This document shows, one piece after another, positions 36,525 through 45,926 of a stretch of DNA of 64,000 nucleotides (its first letter is position 1; each line of letters opens with the position of its first letter). The DNA is from a bacterium (GTDB lineage Bacteria; Krumholzibacteriota; Krumholzibacteriia; JACNKJ01): assembly GCA_024231955.1 (NCBI GenBank), contig JAAEPZ010001024.1:248001-312000 (forward strand). Direction: 5' to 3'. Below the pieces are notes generated by a model. It worked only from the letters and a program-made list of their open reading frames with translations. It had not been told where the DNA came from and ran no database searches. A program made the position numbers and the translations under genes.

Positions 36525-36980
36525 TCAGATGCCCCCCTTCAAGTCGCGCAAACGACCCAGGAAGAACTCCCAGCCCTCGAGGTGTCCCATGCGCTCCCCC
36601 TGCTCGCTCTCGACGTCGGTATACGGGCCATGGGTCAGGCGCAATCCGGCGCCCCCATCCCGCGCACCGAACTCAATCGCAACCTCGCGAACCGGGGCGT
36701 TCGGTTCATGATCCCAGGCCCAGGTGAAGACCAGGCGGGTGCCCGGCTCGAAAACCGCGAACACGCCACGCAGATCCTGCTCCATCGCAGGCCACGACAG
36801 GTGATAACTGCCCCCTTCTCGCTCCTCGGTTGCCGCCTCCTGCGCCCACCAGAGGGGCAGGAGATCCGGTCGGACGAAGTGGTCGAACAGCTCCTCCGGG
36901 GTGAAGCCCGGGAAATCGGCCTCAATCATCAATGACAAGGGGTCGGTTGCAATCTCTCTGACAATCTTCAGGTCTGACAT
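36525..36980 (-). CDS. SRPBCC (AHSA1-like) domain protein
   Basis: A 151-residue START/SRPBCC-fold protein of the Activator-of-Hsp90-ATPase-1-like group: FPGFTPEELFDHFVRPDLLPLWW at the N terminus, GVFAVFEPGTRLVFTWAWDHE, VAIEFGARDGGAGLRLTHGPY, then a C-terminal helix (LEGWEFFLGRLRDLK). These proteins bind hydrophobic ligands in a helix-grip cavity; the ligand is unknown. The ATG at 36980 is used because the fold starts just after it; the frame upstream to 37220 is non-coding. It follows hipA by 17 bases and may be cotranscribed. Confidence 0.78.
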   Translation of the reverse strand: MSDLKIVREIATDPLSLMIEADFPGFTPEELFDHFVRPDLLPLWWAQEAATEEREGGSYHLSWPAMEQDLRGVFAVFEPGTRLVFTWAWDHEPNAPVREVAIEFGARDGGAGLRLTHGPYTDVESEQGERMGHLEGWEFFLGRLRDLKGGI

Positions 36981-36997
36981 ATGACTCCCGGGATCCG

Positions 36998-38314
36998 TCA
37001 GGGATTCGGACCGGTTAAAAGCTGATGAGTGGATGCTATCTGCCCAATCCGCTTCGGCGGCACCTCTGCTTCCCGCGCGAAGCCGGACCAGGCGGCGACC
37101 CCCTCCACGATCTCCTCTATGATCGCTCCGCCCCTTTTGATACTCAGCTCCCTGCCGACCGCCAGCAGGTTTTCGCGAGTGATGCCATCGCGCAGCCCCC
37201 CAATGGACATCTGGTGCCAATTGGTCCAGCTGCCGGCCGGATTATAGGCCCAGGCGACATCGAAAGCCGGCGACAGGCGCCAGGTGCCGGTGCGATCCAT
37301 CAGGAAAGCTATGTTCTTGGTGTGATCATCCTGGTTGCGGGCAACGACATTGAAGACCATGCGCCGGAATTGCTGCTCGATTGCGGAATAGGGGAGCCGG
37401 AGCTCCCGCATTACCTGAAACGCCTGTTCATATGAGTAGGCGCCGGCCTGATTAAAGTCGAAGTGGGCCAGTGCGCAGAGCGATTGCAGGTGCAGCTTCT
37501 CGCCATTGCCGGGTCGATCGAAGCGACGGGTCATGAAGTGAGCGCGACCGTTCTCCTCCAGGAGACTACATGCGGTCATTTCGATCCCCACGCTGCGCGC
37601 CATCAGATGATAGGCGTACTCTATCCGACCATACCCGGCGGGATCGCCCAGGGTGTTGTCCTGCACGCCGTCGAACTTGATCAGCCATTGCTCGAACCCG
37701 GCCGGAGGCTCCACCTGGCCTGAGCGCACCTCGCCGGTATCATGGTTGTAGGCGATCACGGCTTTGGGTCGCGCACCGCCCGCCGAGGTGCCGACGCGGA
37801 TGATATCCTGCAGTGCGGCGGTGGGTTCATCGTCCAGGTTCGCGGAGAGATTGGAGCGCTGCGCCATGATCCGGCCGATCAGATCGACCATCTCATCCAC
37901 CTGAACCGTCACCGAGCTGGCGAACCCGGACCTGACTGCCGGCTCGAATTCCAGCGCCCCCACCGCACGACTGCCCGTATAGCAGAGCCTCTCGGGCGCG
38001 GTGAAGTCGCCGGGCTTACGCCCCTGGCGGGCGAGCCAGTTGTCTATGATCGTATTGCCGAACCTGTCGGGCAGGGAATCGGCCAGCAGGCCCGGCAAAC
38101 CCATGAACGTATCGCGCGACAGTTCGGGAAAGCTGTACCGCATCCGCCCGTTTTGTGCACTGGCGAGCGGCATTTTGAGAGGGGCGATGTCCAGCCCCAA
38201 CGTCAGAAAGGCGGGGGTGAACTCGAAATCGGCGAAACCGCGCTGCGGGTCCAGCGCAACCGCACCCACCTCCTCTCCCCAGAGCTTGATCGTCGCAACC
38301 TTGACCCCGTTCAC
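36998..38314 (-). CDS. hipA: HipA-family serine/threonine kinase toxin
   Basis: A 438-residue protein kinase of the HipA type II toxin family, which in E. coli phosphorylates a tRNA synthetase and induces dormancy. Landmarks: FMGLPGLLADSLPDRFGN, GTSAGGARPKAVIAY (nucleotide loop), WLIKFDG, and the kinase core RNQDDHTKN with probable catalytic D329, followed by LSPAFDVAW with the metal-binding D352. The start is GTG, overlapping the hipB stop (GTGA). The catalytic residues look intact, so it is likely functional; target unknown. Confidence 0.88.
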   Translation of the reverse strand: MNGVKVATIKLWGEEVGAVALDPQRGFADFEFTPAFLTLGLDIAPLKMPLASAQNGRMRYSFPELSRDTFMGLPGLLADSLPDRFGNTIIDNWLARQGRKPGDFTAPERLCYTGSRAVGALEFEPAVRSGFASSVTVQVDEMVDLIGRIMAQRSNLSANLDDEPTAALQDIIRVGTSAGGARPKAVIAYNHDTGEVRSGQVEPPAGFEQWLIKFDGVQDNTLGDPAGYGRIEYAYHLMARSVGIEMTACSLLEENGRAHFMTRRFDRPGNGEKLHLQSLCALAHFDFNQAGAYSYEQAFQVMRELRLPYSAIEQQFRRMVFNVVARNQDDHTKNIAFLMDRTGTWRLSPAFDVAWAYNPAGSWTNWHQMSIGGLRDGITRENLLAVGRELSIKRGGAIIEEIVEGVAAWSGFAREAEVPPKRIGQIASTHQLLTGPNP

Positions 38315-38637
38315 CGGTCACCATCGCTTTCGCGGTTGCGGGCCCGTTGTCCGGACGCCCTGCGACGTACACGACCCTGCGTTTTCGCCAACAGCAACGG
38401 ACTGGGACCGGCGTTGGGCAAGAGAGCGTCGAGTTCGTCGAGGGCGGAAAGGGCGCGCAGGACCTGCACGAAGCTCAGCATGCCCGTTGGGACACCTCGC
38501 TCAATATTGCCCACGGTCATCCGGTCCAGACCCGCAAGCCCGGCCAGCTTCTGCTGAGTCAGGTTCATATCAAGACGCCGACTTCGCAGACGATCGCCCA
38601 GGGTTTTCAAAATCGCTCGATCACTCATGCCATACAT
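38311..38637 (-). CDS. hipB: HipB-like helix-turn-helix antitoxin
   Basis: A 108-residue DNA-binding protein with an Xre-type helix-turn-helix (LGDRLRSRRLDMNLTQQKLAGLAGLDRMTVGNIERGVP, about residues 12-50) and a basic C-terminal tail. It should neutralise HipA and repress the operon. GGAGG lies upstream; ATG at 38637, GTG at 38643 and ATG at 38628 are all possible starts. Longer starts would run into the palindrome at 38660, which is more likely an operator. Confidence 0.82.
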   Translation of the reverse strand: MYGMSDRAILKTLGDRLRSRRLDMNLTQQKLAGLAGLDRMTVGNIERGVPTGMLSFVQVLRALSALDELDALLPNAGPSPLLLAKTQGRVRRRASGQRARNRESDGDR

Positions 38638-38659
38638 ACTCACAATGGTGCCTCCAGTA

Positions 38660-38689
38660 ATCATTAGGGTGACAATGCACCCCAATGAT
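38660..38689. promoter_or_regulatory. Palindromic candidate operator for HipB
   Basis: ATCATTAGGGTG and CACCCCAATGAT form an inverted repeat (11 of 12 positions) around six bases, directly upstream of hipB. Confidence 0.55.
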
Positions 38690-38987
38690 CGCTATTGCAA
38701 GCATTATAGGCGGGATTTTTAATCTGTCACGGACCATTGTCATAATGATAGACATATTTAGCATTATCAGAAATATCAGCCTCAATGATGGTTATTCGCA
38801 TCTTTACACAGTTGTCGGGGTTAAAATTGCTTTCAGCCTACCATGAGGTATAGTTAGCATCAGGTAGGGTGCATCCTACCCCCTCCCTGCCAATCACATC
38901 CAAGCTACAAGGCACTCTACTTGCAGACCGTTCGAATCGTGTGACCGATGTGAGGATCCCCCCCTGAACTCAACCCTGGACAGAATC
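38690..38987. other. Divergent intergenic region between hipBA and a lipoprotein gene
   Basis: No gene is seen in these 298 bases. They contain recurrent AATGAT/CATTAT half-sites on the hipB side and a featureless stretch before the plus-strand gene. Confidence 0.45.
38742..38767. promoter_or_regulatory. Second palindrome with the same half-site theme
   Basis: ATAATG and CATTAT arms (8 of 10 positions in the wider repeat) lie 75 bases further upstream; AATGAT-like half-sites recur near 38790. Confidence 0.4.
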
Positions 38988-40019
38988 ATGCTGCGCAACA
39001 CCTTATCCGGATCCCTGATACTCATCTCTCTCCTCCTTCTCAGCGGCTGTCAAACCCCCCTCTCCGATACCAACGAGAAAGTAGACCACAGAACCCTCTC
39101 GAATCGCGGTTTCAGTACCCACATAGTCACCAAGGGGGACTATCTGCGCGACCTTGATCAGGAAGTTCTCAAGAATTACGATACGATCATACTTGGGCAA
39201 CAGAACCTGCCGTACCTTGAGGAGCAGTACCTCGACCACGCCGTGCTCTACTTTAATATGTGGGGGAAATGCCGGTACATGGATATTGGCGACTGGCCGA
39301 AATGGCAGCTGGCGCCTGGCAATGTTGGACAGGAGGATCTCGTGATGAACGGCGGCGTCCACTGCTACCGTTTCGACGATGCCCACGTGGAGATGTTCCT
39401 CGGTTGGATCGAGGCCTTCCTCAGCGATTACCGCGGGCGAGTAAAAGGTGTATACCTTGACGACTTTTCCTGGGGGCGCTCCTGGTGGTCCGGCGAGGAC
39501 AGTGTTCGCGATGCCATCTGGGGTCCCATGGACGGCAGACCCGGGTGGGGCGAGTCGAGCATCTGGAACGAGGAGCGGGTAAGGGTAATCGAGGCCGGCG
39601 CCCTGGCGCTGGTGCGCGAGTATATAGGACCGCAGGGCGAGGTCATCGTGAACGGTTCTTTCCGAACCCTGCCCGAGGTGCGACGCTTCGCCGAAAATGC
39701 CGGACAATACAACTCGGAGGCCTGGGATCGTCTTGAGGTGGAGGGTGTCGATCCATATCGCTACATGATGCCGGGCGATATGCTGCACGTCAACGGTGTG
39801 GGCGCCAGCGGAGTCTGGGGCGACTGGAGTCAGACGAATGCCGGATACGGTTGGAACAATCTGGTGCGTGCCGGCAATCTGGCCATTGAGAGATCACTGA
39901 GCGTCGGACTCGCCTATGGCGAAACTCCGGATTGCGGCGGCACCCTGTACCAGCTCTATTTCGATCCGGCCGAGCCCGGACAGGAGTGGCCTGGCTACCT
40001 GATCGATGAGGGCGATTGA
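38988..40019 (+). CDS. Lipoprotein resembling a glycoside hydrolase-like TIM barrel
   Basis: A 343-residue protein with a lipoprotein signal (LILISLLLLSGC, lipobox LLSGC at about residues 17-21), so it is membrane-anchored on the periplasmic side. The body has an alpha/beta barrel feel: VYLDDFSWGRSWW with an acidic pair at a strand end, AVLYFNMWGKCRYMDIGDWPKW, EVIVNGSFRTL and YNSEAWDRLEVEG. The VYLDDF pattern is reminiscent of hypothetical glycoside hydrolases, where such aspartates are catalytic, but I cannot name a family. Monocistronic, next to hipBA. Confidence 0.6.
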   Translation: MLRNTLSGSLILISLLLLSGCQTPLSDTNEKVDHRTLSNRGFSTHIVTKGDYLRDLDQEVLKNYDTIILGQQNLPYLEEQYLDHAVLYFNMWGKCRYMDIGDWPKWQLAPGNVGQEDLVMNGGVHCYRFDDAHVEMFLGWIEAFLSDYRGRVKGVYLDDFSWGRSWWSGEDSVRDAIWGPMDGRPGWGESSIWNEERVRVIEAGALALVREYIGPQGEVIVNGSFRTLPEVRRFAENAGQYNSEAWDRLEVEGVDPYRYMMPGDMLHVNGVGASGVWGDWSQTNAGYGWNNLVRAGNLAIERSLSVGLAYGETPDCGGTLYQLYFDPAEPGQEWPGYLIDEGD

Positions 40020-40046
40020 TCCGGGTGGACTCAGCAAGCTCCCCAA

Positions 40047-41801
40047 TCACTCATCAGCCTTACCCCATGCAAAGTATCTATCAGGGGGTTGCATGCCTCT
40101 TTTCGTATAGGTATTCACAAAATCCACGACGGTGCAATTATCCTTGCCGTTTATATCTCCATACACATCATCTTCATAAAAAACATCGTGATTACGCAGT
40201 ATGACTACACAAACCGGCTTTTTGCTATCCATAAGCCCTCTAAACACCGCCCGGGATATCCCACTAACCATCGCTTTATTCTTGCCATCCAGTTTCAAGG
40301 AAGCAGAGCCTTTGAGGCGTGCTTGAGATTCCGAAAAAACGGGGTCGAAATAGTAAAGAATATCTTTTGATGTCATTAACGCCTTCAGTTGAGCCCCAAT
40401 CCTTTTTGAAGGGGTCTCGCGCATATCCGGCACATTCTCCTTGTATGTCACTCCCAGCAGAATATATGTACAATGATCGTCACCTGACACAGAGAGCTGC
40501 GCCTTCTTTTCAATATATTCGGCCTGGGCCCTGGGAAGCCTTTCGGAGTTGAAATGGATGCACTCATTTATGATAGGCAAAGGGGCCTCCCTGCACTCGG
40601 CAAAGTGGCGTATATAGATCGGATCAATCGGGATGCAATGCCCCCCAACCCCCGCCCCGGGCTCGCACATATCCAAACCGAAGGGTTTTGTCTTAATCCC
40701 ACCCAGCACATTGCGCCTGTCGATTTTGGCGACCGTCAGAAGCTCGAGGATATCACACCAGAGCAGTGTGCACAGACACCTGAAACATTGATTCGCGGAA
40801 TCCGGGTTGATCTTGATGTGGGAAAAACCAAATCGGGTGGAGCACGGCTCCCCCTGACTGTAATAGTCCGGAAGCGGGCAGCCGGACTCCCGACAAGATG
40901 CGCTCTGCAGAGCAAATTCCACAGCCTCCAGACACACCCCGACATCCCTCAGATTCTTGAATACTCCCACCCTGGAGATATGCTCTATCATATTTTCCAG
41001 GTACGGCTTCAATGTGTCGAATTCAGCCTTGGCTTTTTCCAAAATAGCCCAAACATCACGCCCTTCCGCCTGAGGAGACATGACCAGCTGATTGGCAAAG
41101 GTAAGCGCTATGAACCTGAACGTATTTTCAATAACCTTGACGGCCTCCGCGCATTCGAGAGTCTCAACACGGATAATTATCTCAAATACACTATCATAGA
41201 ATTGATAGGCCAGTTTATATGACTCGCCGGGGATAACCCCACCCAGCACCTTGGCGATATTGAGGAAATCAAAGTCGCTTGCGGGGTTCACCCTCTCCGG
41301 CGAGTACGCTACGTACAGTTTTCCGTTAACATAGGGCTCCAGGTACTCCTGGATCTCTTGTTTGGTTGAGCCGGGATAAGTTGTGCTCTCAACCAAAACC
41401 ATCAGCTCGGCAGGGTTGTTGCGTAAGATATAGTCGCGGATTGATTTTGCGGATCTGCGAATATACTCGAGATTGGGTTGGTTCTTTTTTTGAGGTGTGG
41501 GTACACAGACAATGAAGATATCAACTTCCCCACAATCCTGATGCGGCAAGTCGAACTCCTTAAGGCTGAACACTCGCAGCACTCCGCTATCCTGCAGGCT
41601 CTTCAGATCGCCGTTATCAACACTCTCGATGTGTGACGTCCCTGCCCGGACATTGGCCAGAACGCTTGGTTTCACATCCAGAGCCATGACACGGTAATTT
41701 TCTGTCTTGGAGATGGCTACAGCCAAAGGTAAACCGACATACCCGAGCCCGAAAATGCAGACGTTCGCAGTTCTACTCTCAATCTTCTCCAGCAAGTCCA
41801 T
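40047..41801 (-). CDS. UDP-glucose/GDP-mannose dehydrogenase family protein with a large insertion
   Basis: Oxidises a nucleotide sugar to its uronate using NAD. The N-terminal Rossmann fold (VCIFGLGYVGLPLAVAIS), VESTTYPGSTK, YSPERVNP and ENTFRFIALTFANQL are typical, as are the catalytic loop GAGVGGHCIPIDP (Cys389) and the C-terminal LLGVTYKENVPDMRETPS. The protein has 584 residues, against about 430-450 usually, because extra sequence with many cysteines (about residues 270-360, for example SCRESGCPL and NQCFRCLC) precedes the active-site loop. The product would feed polysaccharide synthesis. Sequence is AT-richer than the genes around it, suggesting transfer. Confidence 0.82.
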   Translation of the reverse strand: MDLLEKIESRTANVCIFGLGYVGLPLAVAISKTENYRVMALDVKPSVLANVRAGTSHIESVDNGDLKSLQDSGVLRVFSLKEFDLPHQDCGEVDIFIVCVPTPQKKNQPNLEYIRRSAKSIRDYILRNNPAELMVLVESTTYPGSTKQEIQEYLEPYVNGKLYVAYSPERVNPASDFDFLNIAKVLGGVIPGESYKLAYQFYDSVFEIIIRVETLECAEAVKVIENTFRFIALTFANQLVMSPQAEGRDVWAILEKAKAEFDTLKPYLENMIEHISRVGVFKNLRDVGVCLEAVEFALQSASCRESGCPLPDYYSQGEPCSTRFGFSHIKINPDSANQCFRCLCTLLWCDILELLTVAKIDRRNVLGGIKTKPFGLDMCEPGAGVGGHCIPIDPIYIRHFAECREAPLPIINECIHFNSERLPRAQAEYIEKKAQLSVSGDDHCTYILLGVTYKENVPDMRETPSKRIGAQLKALMTSKDILYYFDPVFSESQARLKGSASLKLDGKNKAMVSGISRAVFRGLMDSKKPVCVVILRNHDVFYEDDVYGDINGKDNCTVVDFVNTYTKRGMQPPDRYFAWGKADE

Positions 41802-42011
41802 TGTCTTCCCCGTACTCTCAGCAGTTACCGACCAAACACCTCTAAAATTGATTGCGCTTCAAATTGCAGTATCTCACATATGTAACACTGCATCAACCCT
41901 ATTGCTCATTACTATAATATCGGACCGTATTCGCCCATTCGCCTCAGGCTGACCGGCTAAACGGCAGAAACTGGAGGACCTCATTAACTCGCGATAATTA
42001 CGTTGTCTGCG

Positions 42012-45000
42012 CTAGGGATTCTTCAGTTCCAGTCGGTTGATGAAGTGAGACGGCAAATGGGCATCATTCTGTCCCATGGGATGGTGTTCATGCTCCGAAC
42101 AGAGATAGACCATTGCAGCCTGCGCCCGCTTGATGGGAGTTTCGTATATAACGCTCGGGAGGTGATAACTCCCCCCCTTAAGGATCAATTCATTATTCTT
42201 GTTGCAGTAGGTGCACCGTATCTTAGGAACCACATTCTTGTCGCCTTTATCGCGACCAAGACCGACATGAAGCCCTATGTCGCCAGTAACAGCACTTACC
42301 GGGCGCGGGCCCCGCGAACCCTTCTTATCCCTCTTCCCGGGCATCTCCACTTTGACCATGTTCAACCAATGCGCGATGATATGCCTGTAGCTTGCCAACT
42401 CCTCGGGCAACTCACCCACGATAAACAGTCGACCACTCTTCCCGGCGGCAACTGCACTGGTCGCCATACTCGAGAACATGCGGTATATGCCGACAATCCC
42501 CAGATGATATGGATACTGCCATTCAAGCAGAGAGGTGATAACCACCAAGGCCAGGAGCTGATATGAGTCGGAGTTGTGCTTGTTTCTTATCTTCGGCAGA
42601 TCCTCTTTAATTATCCTGGCAATCTCCTTCGTAGCCATTTCACGCCATATCTCATCTCTTAAAATCCTACCCGTAGCATGTTTCTTAAGAATCTTTTTCA
42701 GAAGATTCTCCTCAATTCCGTCACTCCAGTTCAACCCAAAACTGCTGTACCCCCTCTTTGCGAAGAAGTCGCCAAACCAGTCCTGGACAGTGGGATTGTC
42801 ATTCGTTTGAGACTCGATTTGCATCTCCATTATCAGGGACGGAGCAAGATTCAAGGCGATCAGAAAGTGTAGATATTCCTCAACTTTGCGGAAAAATAGA
42901 GGGTTTTCGCCAAGAGGAAGCAAAATCTCCCTCTGCAGCGCCAACAGCTGGATGAGGACATTCTCCTTATCGGATGGCTCCATAACCTTCATGACCGATG
43001 CCAGCTCACGCAAGCGAACATCACCCAGATGGGCCAGCAGTACATCGCAATCCCTGTAATGGGTGCTGATTGAGTAGGCGCTATCCTCCGTCTCATCCTC
43101 TTTGAGAGGTATGCCGTAAGCACCGGTATCTCCGGTGTAGCCCAGGATGCCTACCTTGTTTCTATCATCATCATAAAGGTGGAGCTTCAAGCCAAGCGCC
43201 GAAGTCTTGCTGATCACGTCATCATGCCAGGCCGGAACGACTTCGATGCCGAGATTATAATAGGTGCTTCCATCCGTCGCCCCCTCTTGAGGCGGCAATA
43301 GATCCAAAACAACATTACTGCCGCGCATAGTTCCTGAATCCGGGTTGTGCTCCTCCTTGTCCCAACGGAGCACGGGCAACGGCATGACGCGGCCCACCTT
43401 GACGCTACTCGCCTGTAGCCAGGGGGAGAATTTGGCATGCGCACTTGCACTGAGGAATACGTCCAGGAAGCGGCGGCTTTTTGGATCGCCTATCTTCTCA
43501 TGATAATCATTCCATTCACGAATCAGGGTCGTCAGCGTCGAGAAATCATCATCATGGTCGGGGTGAGAATGTGAGATTATTACCGCATCGATATCCTCAA
43601 GAGAGAACCCCTCGTCATAGAAATTCTGTATGAAATCGTATCCGGGATCGATGACGATCCCCCGTCCACTCCAGAGCAGGAAATACCCTCCACCTCGCAG
43701 TGACTGGTTTTTATGCCGCGGTATCCGGGGGTTGTAGGATTGCCATCTGCGCAACACCACAAACTTGTCGGCCCCCTTGCCAGTCTCACTCGTCGCAGGG
43801 GCATCCAGATGGGGCGAGCTATCGGTCACGTGACGGAAACCGCTGCTGACGCTTCCCCTGCTTAGATCTCCATGATTTCTGCGATATCGATAACCACCCC
43901 GCATAAGCATATTCTGATTGCGCCGAGGCACCGTCACCAGGTTGACAATGTTCTGCGTCAGACTGGTGAAGATGGTTTCATAGAACTCCTTCTCGTCCAG
44001 CTCTCTTCCGCCGGAAATATCGACCGAGCTGTTCTTGCGCATCATCAAGGCCAGCCTATGCTCTATCCTTCCGGGAAAGACATCCTTCTTATCGGATCTA
44101 TCGGTTATGGGGGGGCATACGCTTTCATCGTCTATCGCATCGGCCAACAGCGTTTCACAATACAAACCCATTGAGGGCGCTGATATCCGATTCTCTGTAT
44201 TTCGGGAGTTCCACACACAATCAAACCTGAAGTAACTCTGGAGCCATTCGTTCTGCTTCGATTTATTGGCTACGCTCACCTCCCATTGCTTCGGATCCCA
44301 TTGACCTCTCGACACCCGCTTGTTGCGCAAAGTGAACAGAATGAAGCCCATCGCAGCCAGAACCCGGGCAATCAGGGGCGCGTACGAGTAACACAGATTC
44401 TCGGTCAGGAGTTGCGGCAAAGATGATGATCCGTGATCAAGCTCCTTATCCAGCGCATCGCTGCAAACGGGATCTCCAAACTTGAATCCAACCCAACGCT
44501 TATCGATAAGTGGATGAGCCCTCTCGGCTTCAAGGAAGATTTTAATGTCCGTAAGTTTATTCAGGAGCCTGTCGGCGGGACCATCCTTCTCAAACTCCAG
44601 ATAATGGCTCCCCAGCACGGATACATGCAAACATAAGCACTGGTTCGACAGAGCCTCCAGAAACAGACCTCGATCAAAGAGGATCTTCGCCCGCTCGAAA
44701 TAGACACGAGCCATAGTCGGACTCAGCTGCCAGTGTCGGAAGACATCACTAACACCAATCTCGGAATTTGGATCGCCGTCCCTTTCGGCGGTATCCATAA
44801 GCAAGGAGAATCTGGATTGCGCATGACGATAGTGCTTGTCGGCAGCATCCTGATTACCGATCTGCTTATAGGTATTGCCGCTCTGGATTTCGCTGAGCGT
44901 AATCAGGTTCCAGACGAAGTAGGGACAGGAGGCAGCCTCTTCAGGCGAATTATTGAACTTGATTATCTCATCCAGGTGAGAACTCAGACCCTCGCTGGAT

Positions 45001-45617
45001 GGGCCTTGATGAGTATTGGGGAGGTTCTGATATAACCTCCACCCCAGTTGATATGTCTGAAAGAGATCATTTAACGAAACGCGAGCTGCATTGGCATCTC
45101 GCAGACTGTGCCGCCTGCCGAACATCAGTGCGTGCGATCTCAAAAGATAGCAGACAGCCGCGAGGGCGATTTGGCCCTTATTATCATCTGCTATCTCCTT
45201 GAAAGGATTTCTGCTGTAACCGGTGGCCCTACCCTCCTCATAACTCCCCGATTCCGCATCCAGCCTACACTCACGACTCAATGGAGCCCACACAGCATCT
45301 TCACTCGGCGGATCCAGCAGTTTCGTAGTCAGATCCACAATATCTCTCAGTGTCGATCGCATTTTGGAAAACAGCTCTTCAGTCCCCTTGGGATTGGCGA
45401 CAACAACCCCAAACTCATTACGTAAATCCAGATATGCCACCAATCTTCCCGCCAGTTCAGTGAGAAGATTAGAGTCACTCCGATCAGCCTCGCGCAACTC
45501 GGCTTCCAATTTTGTGGCCTCTTCCCGGAAACCCAACATGCTGTAAAGAGCGCAATAGCAAAACTTGTTCAGGTTGTCCGACTCCAACACCGACCTCTTC
45601 TTGGCTTTTTTACGCAT
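42012..45617 (-). CDS. Large metallo-beta-lactamase-fold protein with helical N-terminal region and C-terminal zinc ribbon
   Basis: A 1201-residue protein with no family I can name. Residues 1-480 are helical, with TPR-like stretches (for example LITLSEIQSGNTYKQIGNQ). Around 610-870 lies a metallo-beta-lactamase domain with a full ligand set: H683, H685, D687 and H688 in SHSHPDHDDD, H798 in PAWHDD, D830 in GYTGDTG and H863 in LAHLG. The C terminus has Cys1135 and Cys1138 (CTYC) and Cys1173 with His1176 (CSEH), a probable zinc ribbon. No signal peptide is seen, so it is likely cytosolic. The start at 45617 has GGAG six bases upstream. Monocistronic and AT-rich; a hydrolase acting on nucleic acid, nucleotide or phosphodiester is the best guess. 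Confidence 0.7.
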   Translation of the reverse strand: MRKKAKKRSVLESDNLNKFCYCALYSMLGFREEATKLEAELREADRSDSNLLTELAGRLVAYLDLRNEFGVVVANPKGTEELFSKMRSTLRDIVDLTTKLLDPPSEDAVWAPLSRECRLDAESGSYEEGRATGYSRNPFKEIADDNKGQIALAAVCYLLRSHALMFGRRHSLRDANAARVSLNDLFQTYQLGWRLYQNLPNTHQGPSSEGLSSHLDEIIKFNNSPEEAASCPYFVWNLITLSEIQSGNTYKQIGNQDAADKHYRHAQSRFSLLMDTAERDGDPNSEIGVSDVFRHWQLSPTMARVYFERAKILFDRGLFLEALSNQCLCLHVSVLGSHYLEFEKDGPADRLLNKLTDIKIFLEAERAHPLIDKRWVGFKFGDPVCSDALDKELDHGSSSLPQLLTENLCYSYAPLIARVLAAMGFILFTLRNKRVSRGQWDPKQWEVSVANKSKQNEWLQSYFRFDCVWNSRNTENRISAPSMGLYCETLLADAIDDESVCPPITDRSDKKDVFPGRIEHRLALMMRKNSSVDISGGRELDEKEFYETIFTSLTQNIVNLVTVPRRNQNMLMRGGYRYRRNHGDLSRGSVSSGFRHVTDSSPHLDAPATSETGKGADKFVVLRRWQSYNPRIPRHKNQSLRGGGYFLLWSGRGIVIDPGYDFIQNFYDEGFSLEDIDAVIISHSHPDHDDDFSTLTTLIREWNDYHEKIGDPKSRRFLDVFLSASAHAKFSPWLQASSVKVGRVMPLPVLRWDKEEHNPDSGTMRGSNVVLDLLPPQEGATDGSTYYNLGIEVVPAWHDDVISKTSALGLKLHLYDDDRNKVGILGYTGDTGAYGIPLKEDETEDSAYSISTHYRDCDVLLAHLGDVRLRELASVMKVMEPSDKENVLIQLLALQREILLPLGENPLFFRKVEEYLHFLIALNLAPSLIMEMQIESQTNDNPTVQDWFGDFFAKRGYSSFGLNWSDGIEENLLKKILKKHATGRILRDEIWREMATKEIARIIKEDLPKIRNKHNSDSYQLLALVVITSLLEWQYPYHLGIVGIYRMFSSMATSAVAAGKSGRLFIVGELPEELASYRHIIAHWLNMVKVEMPGKRDKKGSRGPRPVSAVTGDIGLHVGLGRDKGDKNVVPKIRCTYCNKNNELILKGGSYHLPSVIYETPIKRAQAAMVYLCSEHEHHPMGQNDAHLPSHFINRLELKNP

Positions 45618-45926
45618 TACAGTCTCCGCGATTAATGTTATCTGATGAGGGTGGCAACATAATATCATACCATTGTCATTTTCCGATATCTACGACAAAA
45701 CCGTAACAATCGTGTCGGCGCGCTGATCATCGACACCTTCTCAAGCCGTGTCGCGTACCCTAATCGATCCATTCTGTGCAACCTTCTCCCCGTACATGTG
45801 TCTCACTAAACACCCCCCATCGCCAAAGCAAGTTGAACGGAAGACGATGTTGATGCTAGATTCTTAACGCGTCTCCCTCTTGCCTTCACACTTATGCCTT
45901 CACAAGAATTCATATGGAGTTTGGCC
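45618..45926. other. Divergent intergenic region, no gene seen
   Basis: About 310 bases between the metallo-beta-lactamase gene (minus) and the tricorn-like gene (plus). A TATGAT/TATTAT stretch near 45665 could be a -10 element for the minus gene; nothing else stands out. Confidence 0.35.
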
